Assembly: GCA_016190005.1 (NCBI GenBank)
Contig: JACPRK010000127.1
Location: forward strand, 1-64,000
Direction: 5' to 3'
DNA length: 64,000 nt
Source of the DNA: Candidatus Wallbacteria bacterium
Lineage (GTDB): Bacteria; Muiribacteriota; UBA6191; JACPRK01
The position numbers were made by a program, and so were the translations under genes. Under the pieces are notes generated by a model, which was not told where the DNA came from, ran no database searches, and was given only the letters and a program-made list of their open reading frames with translations. This document shows, in pieces, positions 29,001-37,845 of this stretch (its first letter is position 1; every line of letters starts with the position of its first letter).

Positions 29001-30755
29001 GCCCAGGGGATCGATCTGGGCGGTCTTGCGGTTGAAGACGTCGAACTCATAGCGCCAGGTAGCGCCGATCGGGTCGACCCGGGAGGTCAAGTTGCCGGCC
29101 GAATCGTAGGTGAAGCGCTCCACATTGCCCAGGGCATCGGTGCGGGCGATGAGGCTGCCGGCGTCGTCATGGGCGAAGGAGGTCACGGCGCCGAGCTCGT
29201 CGGTGGCGGTGGACATCCGACCGAGAACGTCGTAGGTCCAGCTGCGGGACCCGCCCAGCGCGTCGGTCACGCGAGTGAGGTTTCCGTGCGAGTCGTAGGC
29301 GTACGTGGTCTGGTGGCCAGCGGCATCGATTCGCGTGGCGAGAAGCCCGCGAGCATCGTACGTGTTGACGATGGTTCCGTCGGGAGTCGTCTCGGTGAGC
29401 CGGTTGCCTCGATCGTCATAGGTGAACTGGCGGACGAACCCCAGCCGGTCGGTGATCCGGGCCGGCTTGTTGAAGCGCAGGTCATAGGCCGTGGTGGTCC
29501 TCCTGCTGGCGGGGTCGCTGACGGCGACGACGTTGCCGGCGGCGTCGTACTCGTAGCCCGTTTCGCGACCCAGACGGTTGCGCGCGCGGACCATCCTGCC
29601 GGCCACGTCCCAGGTCTGGAAGGATGAGCTCGGGTCGTCGGCGCGAATCATCCGACCTTCGGAGTCGAAGAAGTGAGAAATTCGGTTGCCGAGAGGGTCG
29701 GTGACCGTCGTGCTGCCGTTGGAGTAGCTGTAGGTGAAGTTGCCGCCGTTGACGACCTGCGCGATGACGCGATCCTGGTCGTCGTAGGTGTTGGTGAGCC
29801 AGGTGTTCCCCGAGCCGTCCGTGATAGAGGCGATCCGGTTTTTGAGGTCGTAGGAGTAACGGATGGAGCGGCCGGCGGGGTCGGCGGCCTGGATCAGGTT
29901 GCCCTTCACGTCATAGGCGTAACGGAAGGTCCGGCCCGCGGGATCGGTGACGACTGCGACCTTGTTGAGGGGGGTATAGGTGAACGTCAGGGCGCGGCCG
30001 ACCGCATCGGTGACGCGCGTGACGCGCCCCCGGACATCGCGCGTCACAGTCATCGTGTTGCCGTTGGGGTCGGACATCGAGAGCAGCCGACCCGAGCTAT
30101 CGAAGAGATACGTGTTTTTCCAGGGACGCTTCAGCGCGAAGCTGCTGCCGGCGCGCTCGAGTGTGTCGCGCACCCCCGAGGGCGGCGCGTAGAGGGTTCC
30201 GCTGCTCAGCGATGCGCCAAGGAATCGCAGCCGGACGCCGTCCGTGCGGCGCTGGATCAGGACGACGGCGTCGTCCTCGCCCTTCACCACATCCAGGCGC
30301 TGGTCGAACGTGGTCGACCAGCCGTTGCCGAAGGCGCCGGGAGTCCGGTTGTGCGTATGGAAGGTGCGCTGGATCTTGAGGGGGAAGCCGGGAGCCGGGA
30401 TGTAGAGATCCTGGTAGTCGTACTCGAAGTCGCCGGAGTAGAGGTTGACCGGCTCTCCGTAGTCGTTACCTTGACCCGGGTTCTTGTCGCCCTTGTCGGG
30501 CTTCTCGGGGTCGTCCCCCTTGGAGGTGTCGGGGCCCTCGGGGTCCTTGCTGCCCGGCTCGTTTCCGGACGGGTTGTCTTCGTTGCCCGGATTGGAGTCT
30601 GGCCGCTCGGGGGGATTGGCCACGGGCTGAGTCACCTGGTGGCCGGTGTCGAACTCGGCGTCGAACGCCAGCAGCAAGCCCGGCGCCGACTGCTGCAGGA
30701 CGGCGGCCGCGAGCGTGAGCGCCAACCATCGATTCACTCGGCTCGATCGCTTCAT
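26091..30755 (-). CDS. RHS/YD-repeat protein with Gly-rich C-terminal domain
   Basis: 1554 residues. Signal peptide, then a Pro/Asp/Lys-rich linker (residues ~35-95), then a DUF6531-like entry (VNLYSGDFEYDYQDLYIP). About 40 YD repeats follow (Y-D-x-x-G-x-x-x-x-x-T-D), which in Tc-toxin and Rhs proteins wind into a hollow shell, ending with the RHS core RYYDPAAGRFISPDP and DPANQRDPEGEF. The C-terminal ~200 residues are Gly/Ala-rich with many GxxxG steps (IIGAVVGGVVGGV, GGALGGALGAGAGKLIGAG) and a Lys/Asp tail. I recognise no nuclease or ADP-ribosyltransferase motif there. GAGGAG precedes the ATG at 30755; a GTG one codon earlier is possible. No immunity gene follows: the next gene is the FlgD-like protein. 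It may be a secreted shell or a membrane-active toxin. Confidence 0.88.
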   Translation of the reverse strand: MKRSSRVNRWLALTLAAAVLQQSAPGLLLAFDAEFDTGHQVTQPVANPPERPDSNPGNEDNPSGNEPGSKDPEGPDTSKGDDPEKPDKGDKNPGQGNDYGEPVNLYSGDFEYDYQDLYIPAPGFPLKIQRTFHTHNRTPGAFGNGWSTTFDQRLDVVKGEDDAVVLIQRRTDGVRLRFLGASLSSGTLYAPPSGVRDTLERAGSSFALKRPWKNTYLFDSSGRLLSMSDPNGNTMTVTRDVRGRVTRVTDAVGRALTFTYTPLNKVAVVTDPAGRTFRYAYDVKGNLIQAADPAGRSIRYSYDLKNRIASITDGSGNTWLTNTYDDQDRVIAQVVNGGNFTYSYSNGSTTVTDPLGNRISHFFDSEGRMIRADDPSSSFQTWDVAGRMVRARNRLGRETGYEYDAAGNVVAVSDPASRRTTTAYDLRFNKPARITDRLGFVRQFTYDDRGNRLTETTPDGTIVNTYDARGLLATRIDAAGHQTTYAYDSHGNLTRVTDALGGSRSWTYDVLGRMSTATDELGAVTSFAHDDAGSLIARTDALGNVERFTYDSAGNLTSRVDPIGATWRYEFDVFNRKTAQIDPLGNTRRFTHDALGRITTVTDERGFVSRLQYDPRGRLTRVTSNLGNSRTLAYDAEGNLTSKTDFRGNTTRYEYDVMGRMSATFDALGAADRFEYDAEGQLTKITNRRGGIATFTRGFGGRLLADVDPAGNSKSYAYEPRGLLASATSGRRTTTTYAYDARGLRTTVTDPLGRQNRVDYDAAGNPVAVRDAAGPSLITTYDALGRPLAVRDGAGNVSRTTYDARGKAVKLLNPSGGELVYGFDLAGRMVSMTDPSKRRTSITHDPCGNRTSVAAPDGSVTRFEYDAEGRMTRRIEPGDRATSFTYDADGNMLTRIDPDEGVTSWTHDVAGRITSKTLPGGRRIDTSYDVQGNPQQLSAVDATSTAVSTLSLTHDQNARVTRAVTAATTHQPATTVDFTYDANGNRTRVSGPGSRIVTYAFDAGDRLVGVDAPGSDADVTISYAADGQPALVEAGASLSSSYVYDSAGRMTSAVHRTGSTTLASFVYSLDREDRVVSETLANGQKSSFAFSASGELLTATHPASELPGNPSESYTYDAAGNRLGDGATYAAGNRLSADDRFTYVYDTTGRLTSRSPKAGGSATTFEYDGEGRLTRTLTGSSESTYAYDALNRRIEKISGGVVTRWIYDVEGNLLAEYDGTGTLVASYVNGTRRDEPVVMERGNARYYYLLDRLFSVRALADASGAVQRALVHAAFGRLTSSTGSVSCAFGFTGREYDEETGLYYYRARYYDPAAGRFISPDPVWAPNLYAYVGNDPANQRDPEGEFFFTIIGAVVGGVVGGVTAALDGKSGREIIAATAGGAVSGAITGAVADATVATGGAAAIVAGIAAGTAGGVVGKGVENAINGDPLTKDTGKAALGGALGGALGAGAGKLIGAGAGKVLGQEVIEGATGQAVKATAKKALDEVIGDVSGGVVGDKLGGKIADALLPDEKGGKKDTNKDGKPDGTKDGAKEPKPGEKKPDNDRAKPSKAGK

Positions 30756-30769
30756 CACCGCTTCTCCTC

Positions 30770-33700
30770 TCAGTAGACGACCTTAACCGGCACGAACAGC
30801 GGCGGAGAAGTGTTCCCGCGCCCATCCGTGGCCAGAACCCGCACGCGGTAGGTACCCTCGTCGACGAGCTGCCCGCCCGAGCGGCAGTCCCAGGTGAACG
30901 CGTTCTTTCCGGCGGGCACGTCGTCGATGCGCAACGTCTGGACGACTCGATTCGTCTCGTCGAAGATGGCCACGTCCACGCGCGAGCGTTTGGAGACCGA
31001 GTAGGTGATCTCCGCGGGCGTGACGCCTGCGTCGGAGTAGGGGTTGTCGACCGGGTTGATCACGTTCGAAGTGGCGCCCGGGTCGCTCAGGATGGGGCGG
31101 CCTGCCACGACCACGGCGTTGGCCGGCAGCTCCCAGAAGAAGACCGGCATGATGTAGTCGGTGACGGGCGCGGGGTTACCCGAATCGTCGGTGCCGTCCC
31201 AGGGGACGACATACGAGCCGGCCGCGAGAGGTTCGCGGAGCAGGATGGTCTTGACGCGGCGCTTTGCATAGCCCGGGAAGTCGACGACGTAGAGCGTCGC
31301 CTCGGCCAGCCGGTCGAGGGTGAAGCGGACGGAGAGGAACTTGTTCTGCAGAGGGTTGAAGAGTCGGTCGTAATCGGGCGTGATGCTGAGCTGGTTCTCA
31401 GACACCTCGCCCGTGGGATCGAGGACTCCGCGCACGGAGCCGGCTTCGTAATCGACGGCGTAGGAGTAGACGCCGGCGGGCGCTGGGCGTCCCAGCTCAT
31501 CGGTTCCGTCCCAGACGTCGGTGCTCATCCCCGCCGGCCGCTCTTGGGCCCGCACCAGGTGCCGCACGGTCCGTCCGGCGTCGTCCTGCAATCGCAGCGT
31601 CACGCGCGCCGGGGAGGAGAGGACGGTCCGGATGGCCACCTTCTGGCCGATATCGGGATCGAAGACGCTCGGCTGCCGGGTAGCGCTCAGGCCGAACTTG
31701 ACGTCGACGGCGACCCGGCCCGAGAGGATGCGGCCGCTTGGCTCGATAGCGCGGGCCCTGGCCAGGTGGCGCCCGGGCCGCTCGAAGAGGTGCGTGACGG
31801 AGCCCGAGCTGGCGGAAACATGGTCGGGGGAGCCGTCCCCGTCGAAGTCCCACTCATAGGTGTAGCCGCCGGTGGACGAAGCCACGTAGGCCGAGAAGCT
31901 GACCCGTAGAGGCGCCGCTCCGGACGTGGGATTGGCGTAGGGGGTGAGGGAAGCCTGGCCGGGGAACTTGGCCCGGACGAAGACGGACTTGGTGCCGGTG
32001 CGGCCCTCGGAGTCGGTGACCGCGACGCGGGCGTCGAACTCGCCCGGTTCGAGATAGAGGTGCTCGACGCCAGCCGCGGTGGTGTCGAGATCGATCGTGC
32101 CGTTGCCGTCGAAGTCCCAGCGATAGCGGGTAGCGCGACTGCCGGCCCTGTCGAGCCGAGCCCAGAACCTGACGACCATCGGAGCCAACGCCTCTTCCGG
32201 CTCCGCATCGACGGTGACGCTGGCCTCGCCGGCGCCCTCTGCAGGAAGGACGACGACGCGGACCGACTTCGTGTCGACGAAGCCCTCCTGGTCCGTCACA
32301 CGAAGGCGCGCGTCATAGGTTCCGGGCGAGTCGAGCACGCGCTTGAAGTTGCGCGAGATGCGCGTGGAGGTGTCGAAGCTGCCGTCGCCGTCGAAGTCCC
32401 ACTCGAAGTTGTCGATCGTGCCGTCCGGATCGACGCCGTCGCAGAAGAACATCACCGTGAGCGGGGCCGTGCCGGTGAGCGGTGCGGCGCGCGGCCTGGA
32501 GACCGGCGGGGCACCAACACCCATCCGCACCAGGACCGTGTCGCGATCGCCCGACTGGGTCTCCACCGAGAACCGGGCGTCGCGGCTTCCCGGGGAGCCA
32601 TAGACCCACGACGCGTTGGGGATAGTCGCGGACTCGTAGTCGTCGCGGCCATCATTCTCGAAATCCCACCGGTAGGCCTTCACCGTGTCGCCCACTCGCG
32701 TGATGGACGCCGAGCCCGAGAACTGGACAGAGAGCGGCGCGGGGCCCGTGCGGGTCGACGCCGAGGCTTGGGCCAGGACCTGGGTGGCGTCTCGGATGAC
32801 GATGTCACCGCAGTCGAGCTCCCTCTTGCCGCCATCGGCAGTCAGGACCGTCACCTTCGGCCGCCGGGAGGTGGCGACCGCATAGGTCACCGACGTGGTG
32901 AAGGGTGACGACCTGTCGCTGAACTCCGCGGGGGCGTATCCGTCGAAGTCGAAGAGGACGTTCGTGACGGGACTGCCTGCGGGGCTGGACGCCGTCACGG
33001 CGAACTCGACCTGCATGGGCGCGCGGCCTCGCCTTGGCGACACGGTCACGGCCGCGTCGGGAGCAGGGCCAGTCACGATGACGAGGGCGGTCGACTCGGC
33101 CGTCATGCCGCGGTTGTCCGTCACGCGTAGCCGGGGCGTGTAGCGGCCGGGATTCGGATAGAGGAAGTTCCTGTTGAACGAGTAGTTCTCGGCGTAGTCA
33201 TAGACGCCGTCGCCGTCCAGGTCGAGCTCGTAGAGGACGAGGCTGCCGTCGGGGTCTCGCCCATAGACGTAGAAGCTCGGGTGGAACGGCGCCGGGCCTT
33301 CCCGAGGAGTGATGGAAAACGACTGCACGACGGGCGTAGCGTTGGAGGTGGCCGGCGAAGAGACGAAGACGGTGACGGTGGTCTGAGAGGAGCCCCCGGC
33401 GGAGTCGGAGACCCGCAAGGTGGCAGGGTGGGCGCCGGGGATGCGATACGTGTTCTGGGCCGTGGGACTGGCAGAGTCCTGATCGAAGGTGAGCGCGCCG
33501 GCGTTGCGGATGACGATGTCGTCGACGACCCAGCCGTCACCGGTCGTCGTGTCGGCGTCGGTGGTGAGCCGGAAACGGACCAGCACGCCGCGCCGGCCGG
33601 TCGCGTTGTTGAACTGGCTCTGCTGATAGGGGGTGAGCGTGAACTCCTGGAGACCCTCGAAGCGCATGCCGCTCCACTGGGATAGGGCGGTCCACGTGGC

Positions 33701-36700
33701 ACCGCCGTCGCCGGAAAACTCCAGACGCGCGTAATCGTCCCAGTCGTCGATGTGCACGCGGTGCCAGAAGGAAAGCGTGGCCGTGCCGGTCGTGGGGAGG
33801 TCGAAGGGGACGGTGACGAGCGAGACCTCCCGGTTGGGCGGCATCATCCCACCCGGGGAGTCATTCCAGGCGCCGCTCCCCGAGAGCGTGAGCTCCGGTG
33901 AGATCTGCCAGCCGCCTGTGTTGGTCCACTTGGACGCGCCGCCCTCGACATCGTCGAAGAAGGCCGCGGAGTAGAAGGACCACTGATAACGCGTCACTTC
34001 GCCGCCCGGGTCGCTGGAGCCGCTGCCGTCGAGCAGGACGGAGAGCGGCGCCCGGCCGGACTGAGGCGAGGCTGTCGCCGCGACTCGCGGGAGGCCGGCC
34101 GCCGCGACGCGAAGCGTCACGGCTGAGGACGCGATGTGGCCGCCGTCGTCTTGGACGAAGAGGCGAGGGCGGTAGACGCCGCCGCTCGAGTAAGTGTGGC
34201 GTGTCGCGGCCGTGGAGGTCGAGCTGGCGCCGATACTCGACAGACCTCGGCTGGTGGTGACGCCGAATCCGCCGGCAGCGGTGAAGTTGGCCATGCCCTG
34301 CTGGGCGTCGTCGGAGAACAGGAGCGAGCCAGTGGAGGAACGCAGGACCAGGTCGTCGACGAACCAGCCCTCGCGGTTGATGCCCGTGTCCGAGGTGAAC
34401 TTGAGGCGCAAGACCAGGTTCGACTTGCCCGTCAGGTCCGGGATGCCGACCTGCACGCGGGCGAACTCCTCCTGCTGACCGGTGGCGGCGGTGCCGGCGA
34501 CAGGGGAGAAAGCGCCGCCGTCGAGAGAAATCTCGATGACGCCGCGGTCGTAGTTCGTCTCGGTGCTGTAGGACTGCCAGTAGGTGAGGACGGCCGACGA
34601 GGCCCCGCCAAGCGCGATGGAGCGGGAGGTCAGGGTGGCGTTGGCGTTGCCGGTGTAGAGGCCGTCCGGGGAGTCGGCAAAGGAGGCGCCGGGCGGATCG
34701 TCGAAGCGCCATTCGTAGAGGACGATGCGGCCGTCGGGGTCCTTGACGCGGCCGCCCAGGTCGACGGTGAAGGGGGCCGAGCCTTCGAGCGAGGAGGCCT
34801 CCGCGAGCACAACCGGCGGCACGGGGCTGACGGCGGGCTGACCGGTGACGGTGACGGTGGTGACGGCGGTGGCGGTGAGGCCTTTGGTGTCCGTCACCTC
34901 GACGCGCACGGGATAACTGCCCGGGCTGGTGAAGTAGTGTTCGGCTTGCCCCCCGGAGAGGCTGGCGAAGTCGTAGGTGCCGTCCCCCCGGAAGTCCCAG
35001 CGGTGCAGCGCGATCTGGGCATCGCCGACATTGCCGTACGCGGAGAAGCTGACACGCAGCGGCGTCAGGCCGCTCGAAGGCGATCCCGAAACGCTGACGT
35101 GGGGTTGCGCGGGCAGGGCCTCGATGCGGACCGTATCCTGGGCCGTCCGGCCGGCCTCGTCGGTCACCTTGAGAACAGCCCGGCGGACGCCCGCGTTGGC
35201 ATAGGTCTGAGAAGCGGTCACGGTGGTCGTGTTGGCCTGCTGGAAGCTCTCGAAGCTGCCGTCGCCGTCGAAGTCCCACTGCACGTTGTCGATGCGGCCG
35301 GTGAGCGGGTTGACGGCGCGCGCGGTGAAGTCGACGCGAAGCGGGGCCTCTCCGCGGACCGGCGTGGCCGAGGCGAAGGCCTTCAGCCGGCCGACGCGGA
35401 CGATGGGGGAGTAGTCGACGGCGACGAGGGAGTCGGTATCCGTGACTTTCAAGACCGGCCGGTAGACGCCCTCGGAAGAGTACGCGCGCGAGGTGACGGC
35501 AGAGCTGTCGCTTGCGAAGTCGTAGCTGCCATTGCCGTCGAAGTCCCACTCGAAGCGGGCCAACGTGGACACGGAGGAGCCAGCGACGGCACTGAATCCG
35601 ACGGGATCGCCCGGTTGGACGATGGCGGGGGAGGCCAGAGCGTTGACGAGCGGGGCCCCGCGCACGGGGTCGCCGGGGAGCACGGCCAGGCCGCCAGGCC
35701 TGGAGAAGCCCGAGAGGCTGAACAGCACGGAGCCCGTGGGGGATATCTTGGCGATGCGATCGGCCCCGGCGTCAGCGGCCCAGAGAGCGCCAGAGAGCGG
35801 ATCGACAGAGAGCGTGACCGGTCCGCGGAAGCCGCCGACGCGCACGATCTCGCCGCCGTCGGCGGCGATCGCCACGAGCGTGACGCCGCCCGTGCCCGTG
35901 TCGGCGACCCAGGCGGAGCCGTCGAGCGAGTTGACGGCCACGTCACCCGGCCCTGCGAAGTTCCCGACGCCCCGATCGCCGCTGAAGAGCTCGCCGGCGT
36001 TGGACGCGGGAACGCGGATCAGGCGGTTGTCGAGGACGATGGTGCGGGTGCCCTGGTAGATCTGCACCTGGCTGCCGCTGATGTAAAGACTGCCGTCGAG
36101 CTTGTTGAGGGCGGTGGAGCGACCGCGGACGTTGGTGTTCGGCAGGTGGTAGCCGATGCTGGATCGGACGCTGTAACCGGATGGGACCGAGCCTGAGAGG
36201 CGGTAGAGACCGTTCGGGGAATCGAGAACCCAGACGGCGTCGCGCAGGCCGTCGAGGGCCAGCGACTTGGGCGAGTTGAAGCCTCCGACCGAGGTGATCC
36301 CCGAGGCCGCGGCGGAGGCGTCGATCGCCACCGTGGCGCCGGCGGCGGGCGCACGCGGCACGCGGAAGACTTTCTGCAGCGAAGAGTCGACGAGCCAGCA
36401 GGCTCCGGTCGCGCCGTCGACCGCCAGATCCTCGATGCGGACGAAACCGGAGACGCGAGCGACCACGCGGCCCGCGGCCGTGACGCGCACGACGGCCGAG
36501 GTCGACTCGGTGGCCCAGCAGTCACCCGAAGCGGGGTCGGCCGCGACGTGGCGAGGCTCGGCCAGCGGCACGGCCAGGAGCGTGTGGCCGGTCTGCACGT
36601 TGACCTTGACGAGGCGACCGGCGCCCGTGTCGGCCACCCAGAGGTTCTGGTCCCGGCCGGTCCGGGCAAAGTTGGCTCGCAGGATTGCCATGTCGCGGTC

Positions 36701-36970
36701 GGTGATGCGGCCGTCGCCGTCGAGGTCTCCGGCGTCGGCAAACGAGGGCTCGCCGCGAACGGCGCCGAGGGCCCGGGAAAGGAGGATGAGGTCGAGGCCG
36801 TCGACGCGACCCGAGCCGTCGAGGTCGCCGAGAAGCGCCCAAGCCGGGGACACGGCGGCGAGCGCCAGGAGTGCTGCAAACGCGGCGATCCGGGGCGCGC
36901 GCGGGAGCACGCCGGACGCTCCGGACGCGCCATAGCTCGACCCTTCGGTCGTTCTCGTCTGACTGTTCAT
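30770..36970 (-). CDS. dockerin + beta-propeller + 11-PKD-repeat + FlgD-Ig exported protein
   Basis: 2066 residues. Start ATG at 36970 with GGAGGAGG upstream. A signal peptide ends near AVSPAWA, and a type I dockerin follows at ~47-107 with two EF-hand loops (GDLDGSGRVDGLDLILLSRA and AGDLDGDGRITDRDMAILRA). Residues ~110-440 form an NHL-like beta-propeller (LWVADTGAGRLVKV and repeats of WVADTG/WAADAG). Then 11 PKD domains, most with WDFDGDGS; PKD 4 and 5 are interrupted by jelly-roll modules (GWFVDDLVLR; GDGWVVDDIVIR). Three FlgD-like Ig units close the protein (VWDGTDELGRPAPAGVYSY and PWDGTDDSGNPAP). It is the first gene of the four-gene cluster; the RHS gene starts 14 bp after its stop. It is probably a long extracellular scaffold; partner inferred to be the cohesin protein. 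Confidence 0.85.
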   Translation of the reverse strand: MNSQTRTTEGSSYGASGASGVLPRAPRIAAFAALLALAAVSPAWALLGDLDGSGRVDGLDLILLSRALGAVRGEPSFADAGDLDGDGRITDRDMAILRANFARTGRDQNLWVADTGAGRLVKVNVQTGHTLLAVPLAEPRHVAADPASGDCWATESTSAVVRVTAAGRVVARVSGFVRIEDLAVDGATGACWLVDSSLQKVFRVPRAPAAGATVAIDASAAASGITSVGGFNSPKSLALDGLRDAVWVLDSPNGLYRLSGSVPSGYSVRSSIGYHLPNTNVRGRSTALNKLDGSLYISGSQVQIYQGTRTIVLDNRLIRVPASNAGELFSGDRGVGNFAGPGDVAVNSLDGSAWVADTGTGGVTLVAIAADGGEIVRVGGFRGPVTLSVDPLSGALWAADAGADRIAKISPTGSVLFSLSGFSRPGGLAVLPGDPVRGAPLVNALASPAIVQPGDPVGFSAVAGSSVSTLARFEWDFDGNGSYDFASDSSAVTSRAYSSEGVYRPVLKVTDTDSLVAVDYSPIVRVGRLKAFASATPVRGEAPLRVDFTARAVNPLTGRIDNVQWDFDGDGSFESFQQANTTTVTASQTYANAGVRRAVLKVTDEAGRTAQDTVRIEALPAQPHVSVSGSPSSGLTPLRVSFSAYGNVGDAQIALHRWDFRGDGTYDFASLSGGQAEHYFTSPGSYPVRVEVTDTKGLTATAVTTVTVTGQPAVSPVPPVVLAEASSLEGSAPFTVDLGGRVKDPDGRIVLYEWRFDDPPGASFADSPDGLYTGNANATLTSRSIALGGASSAVLTYWQSYSTETNYDRGVIEISLDGGAFSPVAGTAATGQQEEFARVQVGIPDLTGKSNLVLRLKFTSDTGINREGWFVDDLVLRSSTGSLLFSDDAQQGMANFTAAGGFGVTTSRGLSSIGASSTSTAATRHTYSSGGVYRPRLFVQDDGGHIASSAVTLRVAAAGLPRVAATASPQSGRAPLSVLLDGSGSSDPGGEVTRYQWSFYSAAFFDDVEGGASKWTNTGGWQISPELTLSGSGAWNDSPGGMMPPNREVSLVTVPFDLPTTGTATLSFWHRVHIDDWDDYARLEFSGDGGATWTALSQWSGMRFEGLQEFTLTPYQQSQFNNATGRRGVLVRFRLTTDADTTTGDGWVVDDIVIRNAGALTFDQDSASPTAQNTYRIPGAHPATLRVSDSAGGSSQTTVTVFVSSPATSNATPVVQSFSITPREGPAPFHPSFYVYGRDPDGSLVLYELDLDGDGVYDYAENYSFNRNFLYPNPGRYTPRLRVTDNRGMTAESTALVIVTGPAPDAAVTVSPRRGRAPMQVEFAVTASSPAGSPVTNVLFDFDGYAPAEFSDRSSPFTTSVTYAVATSRRPKVTVLTADGGKRELDCGDIVIRDATQVLAQASASTRTGPAPLSVQFSGSASITRVGDTVKAYRWDFENDGRDDYESATIPNASWVYGSPGSRDARFSVETQSGDRDTVLVRMGVGAPPVSRPRAAPLTGTAPLTVMFFCDGVDPDGTIDNFEWDFDGDGSFDTSTRISRNFKRVLDSPGTYDARLRVTDQEGFVDTKSVRVVVLPAEGAGEASVTVDAEPEEALAPMVVRFWARLDRAGSRATRYRWDFDGNGTIDLDTTAAGVEHLYLEPGEFDARVAVTDSEGRTGTKSVFVRAKFPGQASLTPYANPTSGAAPLRVSFSAYVASSTGGYTYEWDFDGDGSPDHVSASSGSVTHLFERPGRHLARARAIEPSGRILSGRVAVDVKFGLSATRQPSVFDPDIGQKVAIRTVLSSPARVTLRLQDDAGRTVRHLVRAQERPAGMSTDVWDGTDELGRPAPAGVYSYAVDYEAGSVRGVLDPTGEVSENQLSITPDYDRLFNPLQNKFLSVRFTLDRLAEATLYVVDFPGYAKRRVKTILLREPLAAGSYVVPWDGTDDSGNPAPVTDYIMPVFFWELPANAVVVAGRPILSDPGATSNVINPVDNPYSDAGVTPAEITYSVSKRSRVDVAIFDETNRVVQTLRIDDVPAGKNAFTWDCRSGGQLVDEGTYRVRVLATDGRGNTSPPLFVPVKVVY

Positions 36971-37036
36971 CACGCCTCCTCCTCCCGCCGCGCCGGCCGG
37001 CCGTCCGCCGCCGAGAGACGCTGCTGGCGCTTCCCT

Positions 37037-37053
37037 GGCGCCCGCCGGGCGCC
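37037..37053. other. perfect hairpin in the leader of the dockerin gene
   Basis: GGCGCCC-GCC-GGGCGCC, a 7-bp perfect inverted repeat lying between the small membrane protein and the dockerin gene. It could be a leader structure or a terminator of the upstream gene; no T-tract. Confidence 0.35.
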
Positions 37054-37086
37054 CCCCCATTCGAAAGTTGTGGAAGAATTGCCGCC

Positions 37087-37617
37087 TCACGGGCGGCCCA
37101 CGAACTCCTGAACCTGCTCCGGCGTGCCAAGCCGGCCCTTCATCGACCAACGGCTCACCGGGGCATGCGCCGCCGACGCGACGTGTCGGGCGGCCTCCTC
37201 GAGCACGGCCACCCGCTTGGTAGGAACCGAGCGGCCAAGCTCACCCGCGGCCCCCTCAAAGATCAGACTGAAGTTGCTGCGCTTCTCATCGCCCCTGCCG
37301 TGCCACATCTCGAGGAGCCGGATCGACTTGACCGCCGAGAGCTCGACGCGCGAAGGCTTCCTCGGCCAGACGAAGGCGAGCTCGAGCCGGTCCTCACCCA
37401 GGCCCACGCTGACGAACTCGGCCCAGGCCATCTTGGCGGCGTAGTAGTCGAACATGGCGGGCAGGAACAGCAACAAGAGCAGAAAGGCCTTGAGGGTCGG
37501 CAGCCGGGCCGTGCGCCGGTCGAAGAGCGCGAACCAGACCCAGGCGGCGGAGAGACCCGCGGCCAGGATTAGCAGGACCGCCCCTGCGGTCGTCTCATCG
37601 AGCTGGTAGAGCTTCAC
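37087..37617 (-). CDS. two-span membrane protein with PH-like cytoplasmic domain
   Basis: 176 residues, function unknown. Two hydrophobic helices occupy the N-terminus (AGAVLLILAAGLSAAWVWFA and FLLLLLFLPAMFDYYAAKM, joined by a basic loop DRRTAR). The rest resembles a bacterial PH-like strand-rich domain (VGLGEDRLELAFVWPRKPS, VELSAVKSIRLLEM). The start appears to be GTG with AGAGG close by. It lies 116 bp upstream of the dockerin gene on the same strand and could head its transcript, but its product looks like a general small membrane protein rather than a surface scaffold. Confidence 0.55.
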   Translation of the reverse strand: MKLYQLDETTAGAVLLILAAGLSAAWVWFALFDRRTARLPTLKAFLLLLLFLPAMFDYYAAKMAWAEFVSVGLGEDRLELAFVWPRKPSRVELSAVKSIRLLEMWHGRGDEKRSNFSLIFEGAAGELGRSVPTKRVAVLEEAARHVASAAHAPVSRWSMKGRLGTPEQVQEFVGRP

Positions 37618-37755
37618 CTCTACGGTCGCGGCATCCGGTCCGCGACGGCGGGTTCGAGGGCATCCGGCGGAGCCGTCCGAAGCGGCTAGCTGCGACCACG
37701 GGCCACGCTACGCCGAGCACCGGCGGCGGCGCAAGGCGGGTCCTGGAGATGAGGG

Positions 37756-37785
37756 GGCGTTCGGTGACCTGGGTGACCGAACGCC
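37756..37785. other. 10-bp perfect inverted repeat
   Basis: GGCGTTCGGT, a 10-nt loop, then ACCGAACGCC. It lies 60 bp beyond the stop of the ChrB-like gene (minus strand) and could end that operon's transcript, although no T-tract follows on either strand. Confidence 0.45.
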
Positions 37786-37845
37786 GCCCGGAAACTGGCG
37801 GCTGCCAGGGCCTGCCGCCTATCAGAAGTCAAACGCTCTTCCGCG

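Noticed and set aside
27453-29627. 724-codon plus-strand frame opposite the RHS gene
   Set aside because: Antisense of the YD repeats, with a repetitive composition and no recognisable domain.
34136-36196. 686-codon plus-strand frame opposite the dockerin/PKD gene
   Set aside because: Antisense of the PKD repeats in high-GC DNA; no motif.
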